A DNA stretch of 64,000 nucleotides from Periconia sp. R9002. Taxonomy: Eukaryota > Ascomycota > Dothideomycetes > Pleosporales > Periconiaceae. The stretch lies in the NCBI GenBank assembly GCA_023627715.1, contig JAMAHW010000009.1:434001-498000 (forward strand), in the 5' to 3' direction. Under the pieces are notes generated by a model. That model saw only the letters and a program-made list of their open reading frames with translations. It did no database searches and was not told where the DNA came from. Shown piece by piece: positions 9,927-21,034 of the stretch (position 1 is its first letter; every line of letters begins with the position of its first letter). Both the position numbers and the translations under genes were made by a program.

Positions 9927-10619
9927 CTAAAATCCAAGGGCAGCAATCCCCATAACGGCTGCGCCGATAGCAACACCAGCTGATCCCGTCTTCATCGGTG
10001 CAGCCGCTCCCGCGCTTCCAGCAGTGCCAGCCGCCTGAGCAACACGAACGCCAAATTGAGTGCTAGTCGTAGGTTGTCCTGACACGGTAGTGGTCACGAC
10101 GCTGGTAGCCGTGGTCGAAACAGTGCAACCCGACCAAGAAGTCCAGGGCGCACTTGTACTCCAGGGACCCTGAGTCCACCCGGGCCAGTCGCTCGCAGGG
10201 CATGCAGTTCCATCCCACCACCTCGTCCAAGGCCCGCTCTGCCAATCGCTGCGAGTGCTCCAGTCACTCCAAGGTCCGATCGGCTTCGATCCAAATGGGC
10301 CCCAGCCGTCCTTGCCACCCCACGAGTGCTCGGGTCCTTTTCCTCCATTGCTGTTTGGTCCCCACCAAGGACCGCTGCCGGGGCCGTAGCTCCCAGAGGG
10401 GAAGGGGGGCGCAGTCACTGAGGGGATGATGCCGTTGGAGACCAGAGACGAGTAGAGGGATGTCAGTTGCTGAGCGTTGGTTGGTAAGGACGACGGGAAG
10501 TTGGAGGTGAAAGACCTGAATGCCGGATCGGAGAGATTGGGAGGGCCCATGTACTGGGGCTCTGCTATGACGGCGGGAGCAGCTGCGAGTATCGCGAAGC
10601 TGGGAAGCGAGAACTTCAT
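9927..10619 (-). CDS. Secreted Trp/Gly/Ser-rich protein, likely GPI-anchored
   Basis: Single exon, 230 residues from the ATG at 10617-10619; the frame is open farther upstream but the signal peptide (FSLPSFAILAAAPAVIAEP) marks this start. After a 90-residue region with Pro and Ser comes a stretch of about 90 residues rich in Trp, Gly and Pro (GPWSDWSTRSDWQSGPWTRW and similar), with Cys in GTACPASDW and WSGCTVS. A Thr/Ser-rich segment follows (STTATSVVTTTVSGQ). The C-terminus is small and hydrophobic (GVAIGAAVMGIAALGF) after a GSAG site, as in GPI-anchored wall proteins. No enzyme family is recognised. It may be a cell-wall or surface protein. The codon use looks ordinary. Confidence 0.7.
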   Translation of the reverse strand: MKFSLPSFAILAAAPAVIAEPQYMGPPNLSDPAFRSFTSNFPSSLPTNAQQLTSLYSSLVSNGIIPSVTAPPFPSGSYGPGSGPWWGPNSNGGKGPEHSWGGKDGWGPFGSKPIGPWSDWSTRSDWQSGPWTRWWDGTACPASDWPGWTQGPWSTSAPWTSWSGCTVSTTATSVVTTTVSGQPTTSTQFGVRVAQAAGTAGSAGAAAPMKTGSAGVAIGAAVMGIAALGF

Positions 10620-13202
10620 CTTGAAGTAGTACAGTGCGTTACTGTCTATATCTAATATCTTGTCGATGCGTAGTGGTTGATAAGTTATCTTTTTGAATCT
10701 TAGAGTATGTAAAAGTTCGAAAAATATGCAGTTGAGGTATTTCCAAAGCAAAAAAGAAAAAGGCGAGACGCAGGGTTAAAGTACTAAATACCTCATAACC
10801 ACGAAACCAAATCGAAGCACAAACGTTGTTACAATAAGCCTTCGTACCAACATAAGCCACCGTACCACCGAAATCGATGGTGACGAAACCCGAGTCAACA
10901 GAGAACCCACCTGCCCAACCAACCACCGAACAGAAGTCTTGGCTCAATGAGAAGGCGGGACATACGCAGTCATCCACGCTCCATCTTACGAGTCTGACAG
11001 TCCCGATAACCGAAAACCCTCAGCCCTCCATCGTCGAGAGAGTCTCACCCGGATGGGGTTCCGTGGGGCACACATTGACGTAGGGTAGACGAGTAAGTTG
11101 GGGTAAGGACTCCACTATTCGAACTTATTTTTTTTTCATCTCCTTTGTTTACTTGAATTGAGGTATGTCACTTACTCGTACACACATTTCCTGACCTCAG
11201 ATCCACGATGTCTTCTCCCAGAGCTAGAGAGAGACGCTAGTAAATGCGTCCCTCGTGTTAGATTACGCGTTCACCCTCACCAAGTCCAAACATCATATCT
11301 CATCACGTGCACATGTTTAAGCTTTTGGCGGTACAAATCAAACCTCGTTACATCACTCTTGAGAGTTGTTTGGTTCGTAAGCGAACATGTTATGTTGTGA
11401 AACAACGTTACGCGTGCATGCATGCATGGTTAGGATGCTGTCACTCTCGTGTGCATTGCGCGTACAAAACGCCTTCTTTTCTTCATTGTTTTGCGTTTGA
11501 CAGATGTCTTCGTATTTTTTGTATCACGGAGGCGGTGTTCCAGGCCTGCTGAGGTATGTGTAGTTGTCTAGGAAACTGCAGATCAGAAGGTTTATCGCTA
11601 TTTTCTTCTTCTTTCGGTGAATGGGGGTCCAATTGAGATAGTTTTCATGTCAGACTCGTCTATGCAATGCATTCTTCCTGGCTCGGTATCATTCACGTCA
11701 TTCAAGTGTTGTTTCATCTCAGCGGCAGTGAGCATGCTCACCGTCGTTTGCTTACGCCGTGCGTGGCCTATGCAAACCGACTCTCTGTTGGGTGCGGGTC
11801 TTCTTGAAAAGGGCACGAGAACAAAAAATGTTTAACTGCAGTACCTGATTGGTCGTAGGAGGTCGTGGGGCGTGTTCGGGGAATGGAGGTGGGGGAGAAT
11901 CGCAAGATGTCCGAGACTCAATGGGGCGGTCACTTTTGACGGCAAAACTGACAATCACTTCTTTTTTGGAATATGGGATTCTTGAATTCGGTCGAATCCA
12001 TGCGTCATTGTGTGAAATATGTGAGCATGCTGGTTGGAAGTACGGATGCAAGTAGAGTGTGATGTTGATACTCAAAGAATGTTGTAGATCGACATAACGA
12101 CAATCATGTATAGACGTCGGCACGTTTCTTCAAAATCTTCCGACCTGTATATCACATTCAGTGATTACGAAAGTATAATTCAAGGCTAGCTTGTCGATTT
12201 AGTCCGCTGTGCCGACTGCAGTCTATCATTCCTTCAAACACTACTTCGGTGCTTAAATACCTCCGACTTATGTTTCTGAGCCTGGCTAGTGACAGGCGGA
12301 AGCGCAGGGCAATGCAAACGTAATAAAGGACTAGTTGACGTGTCTTGCATAGCTTACGTTGAAGGACCTGCTTACCATATTCACAAAAGAGAAATCTTCC
12401 ATGTGAGGGTCGATTGACGTATTCGATCTTTGTTCCAAGCGCTTAAATGCATTTATCGCGAGTAGCAAGAGTAAAACCGATAGCGGTAAAAACTATACCA
12501 GTCAGAGAGGTATTGACATTAACATAGGTCAATACTGTGATTAGGAATTGACGTATACTACATGTTGTTTAGACAACTTCAAGTGTCTTCATCACCGATG
12601 AATTTTCCAAATTAGATCGCAAGTAAATGATCACTGCTAACGACAGATCCACGTGTGTACATCGGTGAATGATTTCCGATATTGGATCGCATTCGCAGGA
12701 ATTACGATCAACCCAAGCTTGATATAACATTTGTCCAGAATGACTTTATTCAGTACAAATACTAACAAAAACCATATGATAACTCTCTCGATCATGGGTT
12801 TAGGATATTGCTCATTGTGGTCTCTCACTCAGCTTACACATGCGGGAAAGAAGCAACAGAGAAGCCTAAGTCAACCATTCAACCATTTACACACAGGTAC
12901 GTAAATCGAATCAAAGAAGAATTGTCTAAAAGATGAAGCTACTGTACATACTGATCTCCATGAACATTAGAAGCATGATGCATTCACAGCATACAACGAA
13001 AGGTTCCCCCTCGGTCCACCCTCGGAAATCCAGCTCCCTAACCTCCGCGATATCACCGACCAATCAGATCTCACGTTCGTGAAATCAGACCACTTTCGTC
13101 ACCACCGCGTACAAAACATTCCGCCCCAGCGAAAAAGCCACCAAAAAGAAAACGACTCTCACACCTCAATTGCACAAGCTACCCGTCCAGCTCCAATAAA
13201 CA
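10620..13202. other. Long intergenic region (2.6 kb), no supported gene
   Basis: This is the longest gene-free stretch. Several open frames of 60-125 codons exist on both strands, but none shows a domain, a plausible splice structure or a signal peptide. A short GCAT repeat (catgcatgcatg) lies near 11415. The stretch just before 13203 is C-rich and probably is the promoter and 5' UTR of the next gene. No 5S rRNA, tRNA or transposon ends were seen. Confidence 0.45.
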
Positions 13203-13887
13203 ATGAACACAGTAAGCTCTCATCCCTTCCCAATCCCCCAAAACCTCAACACAAGTAACTGACAAAACACCATAGATCAAATCAGTATAGTACGTCACCT
13301 TCCTCATTCATGCGCAAAGCTTCCATTGAACGACCTCCGCATCCCTCTCCGCAAGCGCTCTCAAAGCTCTACTTTAGACCTCCATCTCCATTCCACCATC
13401 CAAACCATTCCACAATGACAACTCCACGAAAGACCAAAACTAACAAACATCCCAAAGCTACGGCTGGGCGACCCTAATCGTCGCCGGCGGAGGAGCGTAC
13501 TACTTCGCCAAACGCAGCATCAACGCCGAGCGCGCCGCAAAAGCCGAAGCCGAGCAGAAGAAGCGACTACATCAGTACAACCTAGAGCAGCAATACCTCA
13601 CGAAATCCGCGCCTCCACCACCACCTTCGTCGTCGTCGCAGACTGCGCCGCGGAGCGTCGCCAGCGAGCTCGGCAAGCTTAGGGGCGAGGCGCATAGGGA
13701 GGGGCAGCGCGTGGATAAAGATTGGCATGAGGGCGCTGATGAGGCGGGAAGGCCGAGTCAGGAGGCGAGTTCGGATCCCGCGCCTACGAGGCATGCGCCT
13801 GAGGATGAGGAGGGCAAGATGAGGGAGAAGAGCAAGTATGAGGCTAGTGATGTGTTTAGGAGTCGGAAGGGGGATCGGTTTTCGTGA
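13203..13887 (+). CDS. Small single-pass membrane protein
   Basis: Model with three exons: 13203-13211 (9 nt), 13276-13289 (14 nt) and 13458-13887, giving 150 residues starting M-N-T-I-K-S-V-Y. The tiny first exons are set by the frame and by GTAAGC...ATAG and GTACGT...AAAG introns. A hydrophobic segment YGWATLIVAGGGAYYFAK (residues about 9-26) is followed by a basic, charged helix (INAERAAKAEAEQKKR), a Pro/Ser linker, and a conserved-looking acidic/basic tail with KMREKSKYEASDVFRSRKGD. The layout (short lumenal end, one helix, coiled charged tail) resembles small fungal mitochondrial or ER membrane proteins (DUF4748-like), but I am not sure of the family. It is convergent with the Pom34 gene. 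Confidence 0.65.
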
Positions 13888-14232
13888 GGGAGGAGTGGGA
13901 AATTGCTTGCTTTTGGTTGGACCGGGGAGAGATTGTTTTGTTAGGGAGAGGAGCATGTATTTATATGACGGCCTACGACCGAGCGGAATTCACTTTGCAC
14001 TTGCATTGGGAGGGTATAGTAATAAATGTTTCCACTCTTGCTATCGTGCATCCATGTACATGAAATTGAGTGGGAGAAAAACCGCAAGGTAAGGCAAGGT
14101 AACGCCATATCATGATACGCCAAACGCACTAGTATGCCTGGGTATAAAACCACATTTTGCGTTTCTTTGTTTCTCCATAAGCGTCCTCAGCTCCATTAAA
14201 TGTATCCAAAACCATCTTATCTTTGCAAGGTC
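13888..14232. other. Convergent 3' intergenic spacer
   Basis: 345 bp between two stop codons. No gene is seen; it holds two 3' UTRs. Confidence 0.5.
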
Positions 14233-15199
14233 TCAAGTAAAGAGATTGCTCCTCGGGCTCTCCCTCCGCTTCTCGTACAGCCATTTGTTGTTCAAACCCA
14301 CACTCGCTTTACCTCCTCCCGGTGTCGGTGTACCTGGTGTAGCACTCGAGCTGCTGTCGCTGAAGAAGCTGTTACCCATTGGGGTACCACCGAAACTCGA
14401 GCGCTTCGAGGCCGAGCCACCGCCAAATCCTTTCTGGAAGAGCGGACTGCCAGCATTGTTGGGCGAGAAGGGAGAATTGGATGTCGAGTTCGCCATGCTC
14501 GCGCGAGGGCTGCCAGACAACGGGGACTGCGAACCCTGGTTGCTGAAGCTGCTCCTCGGAGTGGATTTCTGATACCGCGGAGGAGTAATGTATGTGGGGG
14601 ATTGGTAGGCGGTGCCAGCGGTTTGAGGCGTTGTGACGCTAGGGTCTAGGCCCATGCTGAGGCGCTGAGACGGGGTGAGAGGGACGTCCGCGAGATCATC
14701 GGGGTAGTAGGTGAGAACCAGGGGGTATAGAGCGATGAGGATGTTGATTAGGAGGACGACGCGGAAAGAGTTCATAACCCACTCTCTATAAGGAATGGCT
14801 GGAATCAGAGCAAGAGCTGGCTTCCTAAAAAGATGTTAGCTCTTGTTGTGAATGGTCATGCTTTGCTAGGGAATCGACGTACGATTCAAAACCGGGTAAC
14901 GCGATGGAAGCAAGTACACCCCTCGCCACGAAGGAAGCTATCAACAACCCGCCATTGGAGACGATTTTCCAAACGTTACTTTCGTCGAAGTTGGCAGCAT
15001 TTTGTCGTCGCGTGATTTCGTCGAAGCGCGGATGTTTCCAGGTGCCACTCGGGGTGCCTGTTTGCTGGGTTTGAGCCTGCGGAGTTGCTGGCGTCGCCGG
15101 CAAATTTGAGGTGGATGCCGTACGATTTGCTGGTGGGCTGGCGGGAGAGGTGTTCTGAGCGCGAGTGCTACTGGAAAACGATCTTGAGAATTGGCTCAT
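14233..15199 (-). CDS. POM34: Nucleoporin Pom34
   Basis: Two exons, 15199-14883 and 14824-14233, 302 residues; the 58-nt intron (GTACGT...TTAG) splits a Ser codon. The N-terminus is Ser/Thr/Pro-rich. The domain starts GTWKHPRFDEITRRQNAANF near residue 50, with a first hydrophobic helix (GLLIASFVARGVLASIAL) and a second (SFRVVLLINILIALYPLVL) separated by PALALIPAIPYREWV. It is followed by YYPDDLADVPLTPSQRLSMGL and a long Ser/Gly/Pro-rich tail with GSPLF-type motifs. In yeast Pom34 is a two-helix pore-membrane protein that works with Pom152 and Ndc1 in anchoring the nuclear pore complex. The length fits the family in filamentous ascomycetes. Confidence 0.85.
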
Positions 15200-15600
15200 G
15201 GTGGGTGATGGGAGCCACTGCGAACAGAGTCCCGGAAGCGTGCTTTGTTTATCCTGGCAGCAACTGGCAGAGCTTGAAATAGCCGGTGATGCGACTGATT
15301 TGAGGTAATGGTCAATGCTGGATGCTGTGTGGTTAGTAGTTAGTAAGTATCTCAAGAGAGGTCACGGATTAAGAAGTCATGGGGGGTGATGGTTTGTTGC
15401 TGAGCGTGTGAAAACAGTGATAGGTAGAGGTAGGTATAATAATAATGTACAAGGCTAGGTCGCCAGGAGTTACGAGTGCACGGACCGCACATGCTGCTCC
15501 CCCACTAACTACGCCGGCCAGCACCGTCATAAGCCGTTGCCGCGTAAGTCTGAAGGCTCGCTTTGCTTTGTTTCAACTGCACAGGAATACTGTCTTCGAG
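15200..15600. other. Divergent promoter region
   Basis: 401 bp between the Pom34 and AMP-binding-like gene starts. It carries two promoters. The frame upstream of 15601 is open to about 15445 but has no domain content. Confidence 0.45.
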
Positions 15601-17455
15601 ATGCCAGGCCTTATTGACCAGATCGACGGCCTCATTGCCGAGCTTCTCGCCGGCTCCAACGTATACACCTACGGACTTGTTGCTGCTATAGTGGGCTGGA
15701 TTGGCTGGACCATCTTTGACATTCAGGACGCCGATACACACCCTCTTCTGCTCGCACGACAGGGCCAGGCTTCCTATGTACGCCAGCCTGGAGAATCAGC
15801 CGTCTTCAGGAGTCCAGAAACTCCACATGGCTGTGAGTTTACCTGTGTCACTACTGTACAAAAGGCACATACTGACTCCCGGCAGATGTTCTCCGGACCG
15901 GCCTTGGGGTGAAGCCCGCAGGCGCTCCCATGTATACCGCTGGAAGAGACGGGGACCTTCGAGATATCTGGCGTCGCGTTACTGGAGAAATCCCCCTCGA
16001 GAGGGGTCAATCATCGAGCGGGACGGCAAAGATTATGAGCGTGTTCGGTAAAGACCTGACCGACTACAGCATTGCGGACTTGACAAAGGAAATCAACGTG
16101 ATTGGGAAGCATTTGCAAGACCATGGTGCGAAGAGAGTAGCAATCTATCTTCCCAACGGCGTCGACTTTCTCATGGCCTTGTTTGCTGGAGCTTTCTACG
16201 GCTTCAGCCCCGTTCTCATCCCTTACAACCAACCACACACGACCCTGATCGAACTTCTCAACAGTGCCAATGTTGACTCTATTATTTCTAACGCTGGTGC
16301 TATCCCACTTGAGGATATTAAGAAGGGCGTGTCGGGACTTCGAAACATTGTTTGGACAGTCGAGAAGCCAAAAAGGCACCTGGATTGGAACGAGGTGCCG
16401 GAGGGCATTGGAGGCAAAATTGACGTTTCTGTATGGCACCAGCTTGTTCAAGACCAGAAGAGTGCTAGCACAAGCCTCCCTCAAGATGCGGGCAAAGCAC
16501 CCAATGTCGTCTTCCTCTGGCAAGAGGCTGTCGGAAAGCCTGCTGAAATCGTCGAGTTTACTCAACAAGTCAGTTCCCCACCCCTTTTTCCTTGACCGTA
16601 CACTAATCAAGTCGGTTGCAGAATTTGGCCGCTGCCACAGGTGCATTGATCAGTGCCTTGCCTGCAGCGCACCGATTCAATTCTTCGGACACATTTCTCC
16701 CTGCCGACAGCCTGACCGAATCGTATACGCTATGTCTTACCTTGGCCGCGCTCTACCTGCACGCTACCGTAGTTGTCAATTCTGTGGCGGGACCTGGCGT
16801 TGATCTTACTTTGGCCACTCGTTCCATTGCACCTACCGTCACGGTCGTGTCCGCCGAGACAGCCGTAAAGCTTCATAACACCACCCATGCGTCCATCACG
16901 GGAAGTCTCAAGAAGCTCGCCCACTCAGCAGAGACTAGGGCACTAACGGCTGGGCGGTTGCCGACTGATACATTCTTCTCCCGACTCAACGCGCCAACCA
17001 GGGCGGACATTGGAACGACTCCAGGCAAGCTGCGACTTATGTTCGTTGCCGAGCGTGCTGGATTGAACACACCGCCGCTCACGTCGGAGGATTTGTCTGA
17101 CCTTCGCATCTACACCAAAGCCCGGGTCATCTACGCTTTGACAGCAGGCAAGGTGGCAGGAGCAGTCACGCAGACCAACATCTACGATTACCGCAGGGAA
17201 GCGACTCAGTCGACCAAGCACAGCCATTTCGGTGTTCCGGTCAGCTGTTTGGAAGTCAAGCTCAAGGACACGGCATCGCACAAAACCACGGACGAACAAT
17301 CTGTGGGGGAGATTGTGGCGACAGGAGCGTCGGTGGCTGGAGGAGAGGCGGCCCTTGGGATAAATGGTACGTTATTGAGACGTCTTGATGTCTTGTCAAG
17401 CACTAACTGGCGAGCAGGAACATTCCGGGATGACCACACATTGGCTTATGTCTAG
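15601..17455 (+). CDS. AMP-binding-like protein, probable pseudoenzyme
   Basis: Exons 15601-15832, 15886-16568, 16622-17366 and 17418-17455 give 565 residues. An N-terminal membrane helix (YGLVAAIVGWIGWTIF, about 21-38) is followed by a region like acyl-CoA synthetases: a sequence of the type LTKEINVIGKHLQDHGAKRV, then VAIYLPNGVDFLMALFAGAF. The place of the P-loop-like motif YTSGTTGKPKG is taken by FLWQEAVGKPAEIVEFTQQN; the Ser/Thr/Gly-rich part is lost although the flanking KPxExV...N pattern survives. The A5 and A8 motifs (YGxTE and the hinge Asp) and the lid domain with its catalytic Lys are not seen. The protein therefore probably cannot adenylate a substrate. Role unknown. The last intron is 51 nt and in frame, so its retention leaves an intact protein. 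Confidence 0.7.
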
Positions 17456-18221
17456 AGACAAATGCGAATATGGAGTGAAGGTTGACGACAGCAGATTGCA
17501 ATGATACCAAAGCCGACAAGGCCATGTTTCTGCAGTGATTCGAGACTGTGTTGAGAACCTGGCGTGATGTTGTAGAGTGCCATGCGTGTTTGTAATGAGG
17601 TGATGAAGGGATTGTGGAACTGATATGCACAGCTTTCGATGGAGATGTACCTAGGCGCGAACGCGTGGGCTTTCTCCGCTTTGGGTGGCAGGTCTGGAAC
17701 GCGACTTGGCTATCCTGGGGAAGACGAGAAGCTAACGAGTAGCGCTTAATGACGGCCGGGATGCTTATCTCGAGCGCGCACGAGCATCCGATTAACACTG
17801 ACAGTTTATCAAGACTAACCGATACATACGAGGAGACATGAAGCCATTGTTTGCGCATACGAAGCGGCACATGGCATTTCTACCGAGCCCAGCACGTTTT
17901 TCCATGCGTAAGTGGGGGCTGCAACATGTAGTCGCAGAGTAGATACTTGGAAAAATAGCCAATATCTGAGATAGGCGTTGTGCCCTAGGTGATTGATTGG
18001 AGACCAAGCGGCGCTTATCTTATCGTGCAGGCTACACTACACTTCACCTGTACCCCCCACAAGTCGGACCGTGGCCATCACGTCCCAAGACATTCCTCGC
18101 GGAGATCAGCTAACCCTCAATTGCAGAATGTGAGAAATCATGATAAAGAAGCCACCGAGCTCCCTCTTGCCCTCAACAGGTCAGCCTCTTCCCTCCTCCG
18201 CTCTTCACACCACCCTGCAAC
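17456..18221. other. Intergenic region, no supported gene
   Basis: 766 bp between tandem genes. No recognisable frame is seen. The last 150 bp are C/T-rich, as in promoters of highly expressed fungal genes. Confidence 0.4.
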
Positions 18222-20045
18222 ATGCCCGCCTTTAAGCGACCCCATCTCAAGGTCGATCAGCCCATATCAGCATTCGCCGAGGGCAATCAGAGATGGTGAG
18301 TAATTAATTACATGATCTGACATATCTCGGCCACGCGAACAAGTAAAAGAATTGACTAACAAGGACCGTACAGGACAAACAAAGACCTTGACCCTGTTCC
18401 ACCCAACAATCGCAAATGGGGAGTGACTTCGTTCATCGCTTACTGGGTCAGTGATGCCTTCAAGTATGAATTCCACTACGCCCTCCAATGGTGCTCTTGC
18501 TGATGGTATCGCAGCGCGGCAACATGGCAATTCGGTGCCGGCATCATCGCCATTGGTCTTTCGTGGCGCGAATCAGTTGGCATTGTAGCCTTGGCCTTCT
18601 TCATCGTCTCCATCGTCATTGCGCTTAATGGCGCTATTGGTGTGATCCATCACGCTCCCTTTCCTGTACTCGCTCGCGCTTCCTGGGGCTTCTGGGGGTC
18701 ATACGTTGCCATTATTTCTCGTGCCATCCTCGCTATTTTCTGGTTCGCTATCCAGACTATGAACGGCGCCAATACCGTGCGCGTCATGCTAGGAGCCATT
18801 TGGCCATCCTTCCTGAGGTTGAAGAACACGATTCCCGAGGACCAGGGTATTACAACCAACACCATGGTTGCTTTTTTCCTCTTCTGGCTCTTTCAAGTAC
18901 CGTTTCTCTACATGCACCCCAACCAGCTTCGGTGGCTGTTCATGGTCAAAAGCGCTGTAGTCCCTGTAGCGTGGATTGCGATCCTCATCTGGGCTTTTGT
19001 AGCAACCAAGGGCGAAGATATATTTGCTGTGACCAGCAAATCCACCGTACAAGGAAGTGCGTACAGCTGGGCATTCTTGTCTAGTTTGACTTCGGTCATT
19101 GGAAACTATGCAACCCTATCTGTTAATCAGGTGAGTTTTCACAATACAGGTGGAAAAGAAAAGCTGATAATAGGCTGACGCTTAATACAGGCCGATTTCT
19201 CGCGTTATTCCCGTGTCTCGGTCAAATGGCAGATCATCTACGTGCCTTTCCTACCCATCGTCTTCACCTTTATTGCCTTCATCGGTATCGCTGCATCCTC
19301 TGCAGGCGCTGTACGGTATGGTACGCTGGAGTGGGACCCCATGGCTCTAGTCGAGAACTGGGAATCGCGCGCTGCCCGCTTCTTCGCAGCATTTAGTTTC
19401 GCTCTCGCCGCCCTCGGAGTCAACATCTCCGCCAACTCTCTCTCGGCAGCCAACGACTTGACCGCGCTCTTCCCTCAATACGTCAACATCCGACGCGGAC
19501 AACTCCTATGCGCCGTTATCGCGTGGGCACTGGTTCCCTGGAAGATTCTCGCGAGTGCAGGAAGCTTCCTCAACTTCATGTCCGCCTACGCTGTGTTCCT
19601 AGGTCCCATCGCCGCCATTATGGTCTTCGACTTCTGGGTCATCCACAAGCGCAAGTACGATACCCTCGCCCTGTACCAGCCACACAGCATCTACCGCTAC
19701 ACGGGCGGCGTCAATTGGCGCGCCGTGACCGCTTTCCTCGTCGGCGTGGCACCGAATATGCCCGGCTTCATCAACAGCATCAACCCTAAAATCGATGTGG
19801 GCGTTGGGTCGAGACCCTACTCGTTCGGATGGCTGCTTGGGTTCACAGCTACGAGCATCGTGTATGTTTCGTTATCGATGATCTTCCCTCCTACGAGGAC
19901 GTTGATCGAGACTGCCGTCTTGCCCGACGATATCTACAACGATGGACTCAGCTTGGATGGAAGCGGGAGTGGGAGCGGTCTCGGGGAAGAAGAAGGAAGA
20001 GCCGAGAAGAGCGGATGGAAGGGCAAGTTGAATAGGATATTGTAG
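18222..20045 (+). CDS. NCS1-family nucleobase/allantoin-type permease
   Basis: Exons 18222-18295, 18374-18463, 18515-19130 and 19191-20045 encode 544 residues. The N-terminus has [17 protein letters not shown] and [20 protein letters not shown], the start of the first helices in NCS1 carriers. Further landmarks are [20 protein letters not shown], the helix with [25 protein letters not shown], and [20 protein letters not shown], which forms part of the cation and substrate sites. About 12 membrane helices are predicted by eye. The family imports uracil, uridine, allantoin, cytosine or purines by proton symport at the plasma membrane. The sequence looks closer to Fur-type carriers (uracil/allantoin/uridine) than to Fcy-type, but the substrate is not decided by motif alone. 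The C-terminal tail is Gly/Ser-rich and acidic. Confidence 0.88.
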
Positions 20046-20200
20046 AACGACTAGTCAGGCTAGGCCATACAGCATGAAGTAGAAAGAAGAGGAGGGTTTT
20101 TCCTCGTTGTCCTAAATACACATATATCATAACACTAGATACTAGATGTCCATCCATCTAAGAACTAATACGTATATATCTCCATACATCAGTGTATGGA

Positions 20201-20285
20201 AACCCCTTCAACCATGTCGCACTAGAATTGTACTTGGTTGAACAATTCGGAGGGGTTCTACCTCAATACAAAACTAGAATTGTAC
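20201..20285. repeat. Short direct and inverted repeat
   Basis: ACTAGAATTGTAC occurs at 20221-20233 and again at 20273-20285. AACCCCTTCAACCA (20201-20214) is matched in inverted, interrupted form by TGGTTGAA at 20235-20242 and AGGGGTT at 20251-20257. It lies about 160 bp after the permease stop. It could be a 3' UTR hairpin or a relic of a small transposon. Confidence 0.5.
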
Positions 20286-20936
20286 ATTATGACAATTCCC
20301 AGTCCCCTCCTTCACACGATCCACGACGCCTCGCCGGCTCACCACCACCACGTGGTATCAATCGCATCCGCCACGTTTTTGTCGTCCTCGTTTATCTGAA
20401 ACAAAAACTCCCGCAACGTTGATTTTTCCCTTTCGCACTTAGGTACTTTTCGTCCTGCATACAGCTGTGCGGGTATGTAGGTAGACGTGGTAGAGTAGAG
20501 TAGATTAGGCGGAATGTATGGAACGCGGTACTTCGTTTCGTACACAGCTGACGTGTAAAAGATGAAGGGGGGGAAGGTTTGAAAACGCAAAGGGCGACAA
20601 CCTATACTCACCCCTGGCAACGTACATATGCATTGATGCGTCTATGTATGCAATGCAGACATACATAGGTACATGTATGTACGTAGCGATGAAAACGATT
20701 CCAAGTAAGAGAGGCTGTTGATCCTTGAACCTTTTACACGCTTACACCGTCTTCTTATGTGCTACGCGGGGTATGTGGTGTAGGTTGGTCCGGGGGGAGT
20801 GCATAGGTGGAGTGTACATGAAGTAGGAACATAAGGGGGTTTGCTGTAGTTGTAGGGGAATGTGTTTATGTGTGGTATTGATACACACACAGAAAGAAAT
20901 CTGTACACGTACTCATAGTGTGTAATTAAATCTATG

Positions 20937-20962
20937 AAAAAAAAAAAAAAAAAAAAAAAAAA
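20937..20962 (+). repeat. A26 homopolymer
   Basis: Run of 26 adenines in intergenic sequence. Confidence 0.9.
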
Positions 20963-21018
20963 CGTTCATCAAAAGCAACCCAAAAACAACAACCAAACCC
21001 ACACCCATTCCCGCATTG

Positions 21019-21034
21019 CACACACACACACACA
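21019..21034 (+). repeat. (CA)8 microsatellite
   Basis: Eight perfect CA units in the 5' region of the seven-helix membrane protein gene. Confidence 0.85.
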
